Below, in pieces: positions 1 through 5,308 of a stretch of DNA of 5,417 bases. A program made the translations under genes and the position numbers. The DNA comes from JBDKUD01 sp050943315 (lineage in GTDB: Bacteria > Bacillota > Syntrophomonadia > Syntrophomonadales > Syntrophomonadaceae). Below the pieces are notes generated by a model. That model did not search any database and had not been told where the DNA came from. It worked only from the letters and a program-made list of their open reading frames with translations. Location: positions 1-5,417 of the forward strand of contig JBMNOY010000084.1 of the NCBI GenBank assembly GCA_050943315.1. Direction: 5' to 3'. Positions within the stretch are counted from its first letter, which is position 1. The number at the start of each line of letters is the position of its first letter.

Positions 1-197
1 TTGAGTTTGCCGGCCTCATCTTTATTACGAGCGAAGACTGTGGAAGCGTTTTTAACAAAATCACTTTTCCACTGGCTGATCATCTGGGGGTTTAACTGGT
101 ACTTGGCAGCTACCTCATTCAGTGTCTATTCTTCCCGGAGCAGTTCAAGTACGACTTTGGCTTTGAATTCGGCTGTATAACGATTCCTTTTTTCCAT
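1..197 (-). pseudogene. IS3-family transposase OrfA, interrupted by an amber codon
   Basis: Translation from the ATG at 197 gives MEKRNRYTAEFKAKVVLELL, then REE, a TAG stop at 126-128, and on in the same frame with TLNEVAAKYQLNPQMISQW followed by KSDFVKNASTVFARNKDEAG up to the window edge. This is the helix-turn-helix N-terminus of OrfA of IS3-type transposases, the DNA-binding part normally joined to the DDE OrfB by programmed frameshifting. Relatives usually have Lys or Gln where the TAG stands, so one base change explains it. The reading frame is otherwise undisturbed on both sides, which suggests recent inactivation. No good ribosome binding site precedes the ATG, which is common in IS elements. 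The 3' part of orfA and all of orfB lie outside the window. Confidence 0.8.
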
Positions 198-249
198 ACT
201 CTTAGTTTAGCTTATTTTTTACGTCAGTGTGTCTCAGTCATTGGGTTCA
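1..249 (-). mobile_element. IS3-family insertion sequence, left end (partial)
   Basis: This is the left (transposase-start) end of an IS3-family element; the rest lies beyond position 1. On the minus strand the proposed tip begins TGAACCCAATGACTGAGACA at position 249, about 50 bases before the orfA start codon. A TG start and a GACAC-like stretch about 20 bases in are typical of IS3-family terminal repeats. The tip is placed by this resemblance and because the Rrf2 reading frame stops looking like its family exactly here. The other inverted repeat and any target duplication are outside the window, so the boundary is inferred. The amber codon in orfA suggests this copy cannot move by itself. 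Confidence 0.7.
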
Positions 250-691
250 TTGTATAGGCCATGAGTGACAAGTTGATGTTTAGTCTGTTATATTCATTAA
301 CCAGGTCTTCCAATGTTATTGAATCTATCGTTGAATTAATAGCATCATTCAATTTATCCCATACGTTAATTGTTAAACAATTCTCTATAATATTGCCGTT
401 TGTTTTATTTTCCTCTTTTTTAATTACATTAAGGTCCCCTTCCAATGCCCTTAATATAACACCCACAGTTATATTTGCAGGTTTTTCTGCCAGGATATAA
501 CCTCCCTGTGAACCTTTTACACTATTAACCAGTCCTGCTTTTTTAAGAAGAGAAAATACCTGTTCCAAATAATTTGCAGATATATTTTGCCTTTCCGCTA
601 TGCTGTTCAATGCTACAAGTCCACTATTCGAGCTTATCGCCAAATCAACCATAGCTCTTAAGCCATAACGGCCTTTAGTTGATATCAGCAC
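224..691 (-). CDS. Rrf2-family (IscR/CymR-like) transcriptional regulator with IS-derived C-terminus
   Basis: A DNA-binding regulator of the Rrf2 family, which controls Fe-S cluster and cysteine/sulfur genes. The signature ISTKGRYGLRAMVDL lies at the N-terminus. The winged helix (about residues 26-68) includes SIAERQNISANYLEQVFSLL and the wing KGSQGGYIL, and the dimer helix ends DSITLEDLVNEYNRLN. Fe-S members such as IscR carry three cysteines after the wing; here only the last remains (CLTINVW, about residue 105), so cluster binding is doubtful and a CymR-like mode is possible. The start is uncertain. GTG at 691 is preferred because GGGG at 700-703 sits 8 bases upstream and the product then begins like the family. 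ATG at 697 and GTG at 700 are too close to that site. The last eight residues, MNPMTETH, and the TGA come from the adjoining IS; relatives end near the preceding MAYT. A copper ATPase and cysK lie upstream on the same strand, separated by a terminator. Confidence 0.85.
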   Translation of the reverse strand: MLISTKGRYGLRAMVDLAISSNSGLVALNSIAERQNISANYLEQVFSLLKKAGLVNSVKGSQGGYILAEKPANITVGVILRALEGDLNVIKKEENKTNGNIIENCLTINVWDKLNDAINSTIDSITLEDLVNEYNRLNINLSLMAYTMNPMTETH

Positions 692-703
692 TTTCATCAC
701 CCC

Positions 704-716
704 ATTACCAAGTAAT
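704..716. promoter_or_regulatory. Small dyad upstream of the Rrf2 gene
   Basis: ATTAC-CAA-GTAAT is a perfect 5-bp inverted repeat just before the ribosome binding site of the Rrf2 gene. Rrf2 regulators often control their own promoter through dyads, so this could be an operator half-site pair or part of one. It is short, could arise by chance in AT-rich DNA, and I do not recognise a known consensus in it. Confidence 0.2.
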
Positions 717-717
717 C

Positions 718-810
718 CTATATGTTGGATTCGTTATTAATGCGCTTATTATAATTCCCCCGGCTTATATCACGAGCTGCTTCAACAGCGCGAGAAATTG
801 GTGAACTTAA
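718..810 (-). pseudogene. Sensor histidine kinase remnant (HAMP-domain piece)
   Basis: In the frame read from 810 the minus strand encodes LSSPISRAVEAARDISRGN, then YNKRINNESNI and a TAG at 718-720. The spacing P-x6-EAA-x-x-I-x-x-GN-Y-x-x-RI is that of the first helix and connector of a HAMP domain, the signal relay between the membrane and the histidine kinase core. There is no start codon with a ribosome binding site, no transmembrane segment before it, and no DHp or ATPase domain after it, so only about 25 codons survive. It lies directly after, and partly overlaps in a different frame, the remains of a response regulator. That matches the usual gene order of a two-component pair from which most of both genes has been deleted. 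The identification rests on a short motif fit. Confidence 0.5.
748..753 (-). promoter_or_regulatory. Candidate -10 box for the Rrf2 gene
   Basis: The minus strand reads TATAAT at 753-748, an exact sigma-A -10 hexamer. It would start transcription roughly 50 bases before the preferred GTG start. No convincing -35 box is visible at 16-18 bases spacing (CTCGTG or similar), and the hexamer lies inside the sensor-kinase remnant, so it may be chance. Since a terminator isolates this gene from copA, some promoter between about 700 and 920 is expected. Confidence 0.25.
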
Positions 811-904
811 CTTCATAACCGTTGCTTTCCAGATATGATTTTACAACTTCTACAATCTTCGGTTCGTCATCTACAACCAATATCGTTTTTTCATTGCTAG
901 CCAT
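782..904 (-). pseudogene. Response regulator, N-terminal remnant of receiver domain
   Basis: A 40-codon frame starts at ATG 904 with the ribosome binding site AAGGTGAGG at 910-918. It begins MASNEKTILVVDDEPKIVEV, continues VKSYLESNGYEV, and ends KFTNFSRC before a TGA at 782-784. The first ~31 residues are the start of an OmpR-type receiver domain: beta-1, the acidic pair D13-D14, alpha-1 and the GYEV strand. The phospho-acceptor Asp near residue 53, the rest of the receiver and the whole DNA-binding domain are absent, so it cannot act as a regulator. After GYEV the frame stops making sense, while the next frame gives a HAMP-like kinase segment, placing a deletion joint near 800-812. It starts only 19 bases after the T-run of the copA terminator and has no obvious promoter of its own. 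Confidence 0.75.
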
Positions 905-922
905 AAGTAACCTCACCTTCAT

Positions 923-964
923 AAAAAAATTAATGGGGTGAGCAGCAAACTCACCCCATTAATT
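923..964 (-). terminator. Strong intrinsic terminator after copA
   Basis: On the minus strand AATTAATGGGGTGAG (964-950 pairs with 942-928) forms a perfect 15-bp stem around a 7-base loop (943-949), followed by seven T residues (929-923, the first two shared with the stem base). It begins 5 bases after the copA stop codon. The opposite strand lacks a T-run after the stem, so it should stop minus-strand transcription only. It separates copA from the remnants and the Rrf2 gene downstream. Confidence 0.92.
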
Positions 965-969
965 AAACT

Positions 970-1182
970 TTAAACTACTCTATAACCAGCGCTCTCTATT
1001 GTATCTTTTATATCTTTTAACTGAACTTTGTCTTTATCATATACTACCGTTACCTTTTTACCGGCCAGGTCCACATCCACCTTGCTAACCCCGCTTAAGG
1101 AACTAACTGAGGTTTTTACGGAATGAACACAATGGTTGCATGCCATACCCTCTACATTTAACACCTGAGTTTCACTGTTCAT
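970..1182 (-). CDS. copZ: CopZ-like copper chaperone, possible separate product of the copA 3' end
   Basis: The last 70 codons of the copA frame, from ATG at 1182, encode a complete CopZ-sized HMA domain with the chaperone-type motif GMACNHCV and the closing sequence ESAGYRVV. CopZ is a small cytoplasmic protein that carries Cu(I) to CopA and to copper sensors. The ATG is preceded by AAGGAGGTG at ideal distance, so ribosomes could start here and make free chaperone as well as the fused domain. The motif differs from the two N-terminal HMA domains (GMSCAAC), which argues for descent from a copZ gene and not from duplication of the CopA domains. Separate copA and copZ genes in this order are common in Gram-positive bacteria, so the fusion may be real or may reflect loss of the copA stop by mutation or a sequencing indel. 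The domain is certain; separate synthesis is inferred. Confidence 0.5.
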   Translation of the reverse strand: MNSETQVLNVEGMACNHCVHSVKTSVSSLSGVSKVDVDLAGKKVTVVYDKDKVQLKDIKDTIESAGYRVV

Positions 1183-3708
1183 TACAGCACCTCCTTTTTG
1201 TGGTTTTTCACAGACTAAATTTTTATCTTTAATAACCCAATTCTGGTTTGCCCACTGTTTAGAATCAGTAAATTTAACATCATGTTTGGCAGGGTTGTAC
1301 CTTTTTAAGCTTAAAGAATTGGTAACCACGGAAACAGAGCTAAATGCCATGGCTCCACCTGCTATTATCGGGCTTAAGTAACCAAAAGCCGCAAACGGAA
1401 TACCAATTATATTATAGAAAAAGGCCCAAAATAGATTTTGCTTAATCTTATTTATCGTTTTACGGGAAAGCCTGATAGCGGTAGCAATAGTCGTTAGATC
1501 GCCACGCATTAAAGTTATATCTGCTGCTTCCATGGCAATATCTGTTCCTGTTCCAATGGCCATGCCAATATCTGCTGTAGCCAGTGCCGGAGCATCATTA
1601 ATGCCATCTCCAACCATGGCTACAATCTTGCCCTGGGACTTAAGTTGTTCTACCTCTTCGGCTTTATTTTCGGGAAGAACTTCCGCTAAAACATTCGTAA
1701 TGCCTACCTGCCTGGCAATAGCGTTAGCAGTTCTCCGATTATCACCGGTTATCATATAAACCTCGATACCCATTTGCTTCAAATCTTCAATCGCTTCGCG
1801 GGAATGTTCCTTTAAAGTATCGGCAACAGCTAAAACTGCCTCAAGTTTATTATTGATAGCCATCAGCATAGCGGTCTTGCCCTCATCTTCCAATTGGGCA
1901 ATAGTCGGTTCTATGCTTTCAGTATCAATTGCCTTTTCGTTCATCAACTTACGAGTACCTATATAGATTTCTTTTGAATCAACTACAGCCATTACACCTC
2001 GTCCAGGTATAGCCTCAAACTTATCTGGATCCTGTATATTATCTAATTCTTTTTTGCCCTTTTCATATATCGCAACTCCCAGGGGATGCTCAGAACTTTT
2101 TTCTGTTATAGCTGCTAATTTGAGGATCTCATTTTTATCTGAACCGCTTAACGGTAATATATCGGTTACCTCAGGTTCTCCTCTCGTAATGGTACCGGTT
2201 TTATCAAGTACAACCGCGTTCAACTTATAGGCCATCTCCAGGTGCTCGCCGCCTTTGATAAGAATACCGTTCTCAGCACCTTTTCCGGTTCCTACCATAA
2301 TAGCTGTGGGAGTAGCTAATCCCAGTGCACAAGGACAGGCTATAACCAGAACTGCTACTGCGCTGATTAATGCCTTGTTTATACCTGCACCACTCAGGAA
2401 CCAAGCGGTAAACGTTATCATAGCAATCACCAGTACTACCGGTACAAACACACCTGAAACTTGATCAGCGATTTTTTGAATAGGCGCTTTGGAGCCCTGC
2501 GCTTCTTCCACCATCCTAATAATTTGTGATAGTGCTGTATCCTTGCCTACTTTGGTAACTTCGAATTTGAAGGTGCCAAATTTATTTATAGTTGCGCCAA
2601 ATACTGGATCACCGGATTTTTTATCTACCGGCAGGCTCTCCCCAGTAAGCATGGATTCATCCAGCGAGGAATTTCCTTCTATAATTTTGCCATCTACCGG
2701 TACTTTTTCTCCAGGCCTTACAACAACAATATCTCCCAGCTCAACTTCTTCGATTGGAATATCTTCCTCTGCTCCGTTCCTTATTACCCGGGCAGTTTTG
2801 GCCTGCAGACTCATTAGCTTTTTGATAGCTTCTGATGTTCTTCCTTTGGCTACTGCTTCCAGATATTTACCTAAGAGTATCAGGGTTATAATAATTGCGG
2901 CGGCTTCAAAATAAAGATCTTTCATCATACCCGCCGGAACCTGCTCAAAGAAAACGTTATATAAACTAAAGAAATACGCTGCCGATGTCCCCATGGCTAT
3001 CAAAACATCCATGTTAGCGCCTTTGGACCTTAAGGCAAAATAAGCATTTTTATAGAACCGGTAACCGATTACAAATTGGATAGGGGTAGCAATGGCCAGC
3101 TGGAAATATGAATTGTGCAAAATAGACAGCAATGAGTTTTCTACGTGGAATACACTTATAATCATGGCCAGCAGCAAAGGTGAACTTAGTATGGCGGAGA
3201 AAATCAGCGTGGTCCTCAGCCTCCTGATTTCCTTTTGTCTCTGCTCCTGCTCCCGGTCCGGATTAATATCTTCCGCTTTTCCAGCCTCGTAACCTAGTGC
3301 CTGAATAGCCCTAATTATATCGGATACCTTAACCCGGGATGTGTCATATTCAATACTGGCCCGTTCCGTGGTTAGATTAACCACCGCTTTATCAATTCCC
3401 TCTATTTTATTAAGGCTTTTCTCAATTTTGGCAGAACAGGCTGCACATGACATTCCGGTAATCTTAAGTTCTACTTTGGCTTCATCTGCCGGTGTCTCTT
3501 TAATTACTCCATAACCCAATTTTTCTATAACTTCTTCTAACTTATCTTGATTTATTACATTGTCATCGAAGTCAACGGTAGCTTTTTCTGCCGCAAAATT
3601 TACATTAGCCTTGTTTACCCCTTCCAGCTTGTTTAGTCCTTTTTCTATTCTAGCAGCACAGGCCGCACAGCTCATGCCTGATATTTTTATAGATTCTTTA
3701 CGAGTCAT
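970..3708 (-). CDS. copA: Cu(I)-exporting P1B-type ATPase CopA with C-terminal CopZ-like HMA domain
   Basis: Membrane pump that uses ATP to expel Cu(I) from the cytoplasm. Of 912 residues, two HMA metal-binding domains come first (GMSCAAC with C14/C17 and C88/C91). Four membrane helices follow (roughly 168-285), then the actuator domain with TGES at 355-358. Helices 5-6 carry the CPC copper site at 458-460. The catalytic core has DKTGT (phosphorylated D502), the nucleotide-site HP at 541-542, TGDN at 654-657 and GDGINDAP at 700-707. The last two helices hold YN (765-766) and MxxSS (787-791), the CopA-type transport signature. A typical CopA would end near LKRYNP (801-806). Here a ~36-residue linker leads into a third HMA domain (843-912, C857/C860). 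The start is supported by AAGGAG, with GGAG 9 bases upstream. It begins 30 bases after the stop of the broken UreH-like gene and probably shared its transcript. A small hairpin (AGCCG-GTTA-CGGCT, 3727-3740) lies between them. Confidence 0.96.
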   Translation of the reverse strand: MTRKESIKISGMSCAACAARIEKGLNKLEGVNKANVNFAAEKATVDFDDNVINQDKLEEVIEKLGYGVIKETPADEAKVELKITGMSCAACSAKIEKSLNKIEGIDKAVVNLTTERASIEYDTSRVKVSDIIRAIQALGYEAGKAEDINPDREQEQRQKEIRRLRTTLIFSAILSSPLLLAMIISVFHVENSLLSILHNSYFQLAIATPIQFVIGYRFYKNAYFALRSKGANMDVLIAMGTSAAYFFSLYNVFFEQVPAGMMKDLYFEAAAIIITLILLGKYLEAVAKGRTSEAIKKLMSLQAKTARVIRNGAEEDIPIEEVELGDIVVVRPGEKVPVDGKIIEGNSSLDESMLTGESLPVDKKSGDPVFGATINKFGTFKFEVTKVGKDTALSQIIRMVEEAQGSKAPIQKIADQVSGVFVPVVLVIAMITFTAWFLSGAGINKALISAVAVLVIACPCALGLATPTAIMVGTGKGAENGILIKGGEHLEMAYKLNAVVLDKTGTITRGEPEVTDILPLSGSDKNEILKLAAITEKSSEHPLGVAIYEKGKKELDNIQDPDKFEAIPGRGVMAVVDSKEIYIGTRKLMNEKAIDTESIEPTIAQLEDEGKTAMLMAINNKLEAVLAVADTLKEHSREAIEDLKQMGIEVYMITGDNRRTANAIARQVGITNVLAEVLPENKAEEVEQLKSQGKIVAMVGDGINDAPALATADIGMAIGTGTDIAMEAADITLMRGDLTTIATAIRLSRKTINKIKQNLFWAFFYNIIGIPFAAFGYLSPIIAGGAMAFSSVSVVTNSLSLKRYNPAKHDVKFTDSKQWANQNWVIKDKNLVCEKPQKGGAVMNSETQVLNVEGMACNHCVHSVKTSVSSLSGVSKVDVDLAGKKVTVVYDKDKVQLKDIKDTIESAGYRVV
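1188..1196 (-). promoter_or_regulatory. Internal ribosome binding site inside copA, before the CopZ-like domain
   Basis: The minus strand reads AAGGAGGTG at 1196-1188, nearly a full match to the anti-Shine-Dalgarno sequence. GGAGG (1194-1190) lies 7 bases before ATG 1182. In the copA frame the same bases encode QKGGAV of the linker. It is as strong as the sites in front of copA and cysK, which is unexpected within a coding region. Confidence 0.7.
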
Positions 3709-3738
3709 GTTAATTGTCTCCTTCCCAGCCGGTTACGG

Positions 3739-4252
3739 CTATTGGCAGCATGGCATACCGGTTCCAGGTGAACCTGTGTTATTGGAATATTTGTCAATAT
3801 CACTCTTTGAGATTCTGCTTACATCTGCAACCACCTGTATGTTACTGCTGATCATTCCCATCCAACAAGTATAGGTTATACATGAACATAGACAAAGCAC
3901 CGGCAAAGAAGCTGCCTGTTCCCAGGGCATATATCTGCATTGCCTGCAATGGGCCGCAGGGCACTAAACCATTTAAGAGGCCAATATAAAACGGGCCATG
4001 CTTACCATTATTATTTAATATTTTATTGTCAAATACCCGGGGCGTTTTGGGGTTGATTCTTCGCAGCCAGGGGAACATATTCAACATATTTAATCCAATA
4101 ATAATCATTAATACACCGGAAATAATAGCTACCGTACCTTTGGCCGTACCGGAAAAACTTACCGCTGAGCCTAAAGCTCGAACAATTCCGCCAACCAGCG
4201 TATAAGATATCACTCTGCCATAATTATACATAAGTACCCGGCTGTGTTTATC
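3739..4252 (-). pseudogene. UreH/TauE-like membrane protein with cupredoxin-type tail, broken by deletions
   Basis: Remains of a multi-pass protein of the UreH-like/DsbD-related group (often labelled sulfite exporter TauE/SafE), which in clostridia can end in a copper-binding cupredoxin-like domain. The upstream piece, readable from 4252 with a possible ATG at 4231, holds YGRVISYTLVGGIV, the helix SGVLMIIIGLNMLNMFPWLR and the conserved GLLNGLVPCGPLQAM, and ends at FAGALSMF near 3884. The next frame then gives ITYTCWMGMISSNIQVV from 3879 to a TAG at 3739, with a terminal CC pair. That is the end of the cupredoxin-like tail: Cys, Met and the WMGM motif. Everything between (later membrane helices and most of the tail domain) is missing and the halves are out of frame. 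The N-terminus with the first helices is also gone: a TAG at 4253-4255 closes the frame 10 bases after the cysK stop. No ribosome binding site suits ATG 4231. Position before copA suggests a former copper-handling role. The family assignment is from memory of related proteins. Confidence 0.75.
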
Positions 4253-4261
4253 CTAATACCT

Positions 4262-5197
4262 CTAGTCTTCCTGGAAAAGAACTGTTGACAGGTATCTTTC
4301 CCCGGTATCCGGCAGCAGTACTACAATTTTCTTACCTTTATTCTCCGGCCTTAAAGCTAGTTGAGTAGCAGCCCAGGCAGCAGCCCCAGAAGAAATACCT
4401 ACCAAGAGTCCTTCGTGTTTAGCTAGTTTGCGGGAAGTAGCAAAGGCATCCTCATTCATTACCTTGATAATCTCATCAATTATATTGGCATTAAATACAT
4501 CGGGAACAAAGCCTGCACCTATACCCTGTATTTTGTGAGGACCAGGCTTGCCGCCCGATAAAACCGGTGAATCAAACGGTTCTACCGCTACAATTTTTAT
4601 ATCCGGATTTTTTTGTTTCAACCCCTCACCTACACCGGTAACTGTCCCTCCGGTACCTACACCGGCAACAAATATATCTACGGTACCATCAGTATCTCTC
4701 CAAATTTCCTCGGCTGTAGTTGTTCTGTGAATAGCTGGGTTGGATAGATTTTTAAATTGCTGAGGAATGAATGAATTGGGGGTAGATTCGGCCAATTCCT
4801 GGGCTTTATTTACTGCACCTTTCATACCTTCCGCACCCGGGGTTAAAACCAGTTCAGCCCCCAGGGCTTTTAACAACTTTCTCCTCTCAACACTCATTGA
4901 ATCGGGCATGGTCAGTATAAGCCTGTAACCGCGGGCAGCAGCAACAAAAGCCAGCGCAACACCAGTATTACCACTGGTAGGTTCTATTATTACTGTATCA
5001 TGATTAATTAATCCTTTTTCCTCAGCATCTTTAATCATGGCATAGCCAATGCGGTCTTTTACGCTTCCAGCCGGATTGAAATACTCTAATTTGGCAATAA
5101 CAGTTGCCGGCAAATTATTAGCATTATTGTAATTAGATAGTTCTAACAGCGGAGTATTTCCGATTAAATCGGTTAAATTCTTTGCAATTTTGGACAT
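4262..5197 (-). CDS. cysK: Cysteine synthase A (O-acetylserine sulfhydrylase)
   Basis: Cytoplasmic PLP enzyme making L-cysteine from O-acetylserine and sulfide. All hallmarks are present in 311 residues, the usual length. NPAGSVKDR contains K47, the lysine expected to bind PLP. TSGNTG at 74-79 is the substrate loop, GTGGT at 181-185 holds the PLP phosphate, HKIQGIGAGF lies at 221-230, SSG at 269-271 contacts the pyridine ring, and PDTGERY lies at 296-302. The protein ends LSTVLFQED, a normal CysK end, so the gene is complete. The start is well supported: GGGAGG lies 8 bases before ATG 5197. No terminator is visible between its TAG stop and the UreH-like remnant 10 bases on, so transcripts may run into copA. 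In Bacillus subtilis CysK also acts as co-repressor with the Rrf2 protein CymR; an Rrf2 gene lies about 3.6 kb downstream here, but a partnership is only a possibility. Confidence 0.97.
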   Translation of the reverse strand: MSKIAKNLTDLIGNTPLLELSNYNNANNLPATVIAKLEYFNPAGSVKDRIGYAMIKDAEEKGLINHDTVIIEPTSGNTGVALAFVAAARGYRLILTMPDSMSVERRKLLKALGAELVLTPGAEGMKGAVNKAQELAESTPNSFIPQQFKNLSNPAIHRTTTAEEIWRDTDGTVDIFVAGVGTGGTVTGVGEGLKQKNPDIKIVAVEPFDSPVLSGGKPGPHKIQGIGAGFVPDVFNANIIDEIIKVMNEDAFATSRKLAKHEGLLVGISSGAAAWAATQLALRPENKGKKIVVLLPDTGERYLSTVLFQED

Positions 5198-5245
5198 TTA
5201 AATTTCCTCCCTTAATAAACTACCATTTTCTTTCAATATCTCTTG

Positions 5246-5270
5246 AAATCACAGTATTTCATTTTGATTT
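5246..5270. promoter_or_regulatory. Weak inverted repeat in the cysK leader
   Basis: The 111-base gap before cysK holds no gene, and apart from the ribosome binding site GGGAGG (5206-5211) little is clear in it. AAATCA (5246-5251) and TGATTT (5265-5270) form an inverted repeat centred 19 bases apart, a spacing that could suit a dimeric repressor. A self-complementary GAAAAGCTTTTC lies beside it at 5272-5283. I cannot name a convincing -35/-10 pair. The gap is too short for a cysteine T-box leader. Confidence 0.2.
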
Positions 5271-5308
5271 TGAAAAGCTTTTCTCTTGTTTATTACATCT
5301 TTGTGTAA

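Noticed and set aside
126..128. TAG read as pyrrolysine or a reassigned codon
   Set aside because: TAG is the normal stop of cysK (4262-4264) and closes other frames here, and transposases are not known pyrrolysine proteins; a point mutation is simpler.
928..964. Inverted repeat as an operator or mobile-element end
   Set aside because: Its position 5 bases after copA, the perfect GC-containing stem and the T-run on the transcribed strand make it an ordinary terminator.
2489..2914. 141-codon open frame on the plus strand opposite copA, and other plus-strand frames at 261-500, 1532-1759, 2255-2464, 3092-3292, 3560-3874 and 4548-4730
   Set aside because: All lie opposite convincing minus-strand genes or gene remnants and their translations show no family motif; they are antisense shadows.
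5272..5283. GAAAAGCTTTTC palindrome as a terminator before cysK
   Set aside because: It has no loop, a weak AT-rich stem and no proper T-run; chance in AT-rich DNA is likely.
5198..5308. Cysteine T-box riboswitch or CymR operator upstream of cysK
   Set aside because: The leader is too short for a T-box, no specifier or antiterminator elements are seen, and I could not match a CymR consensus.
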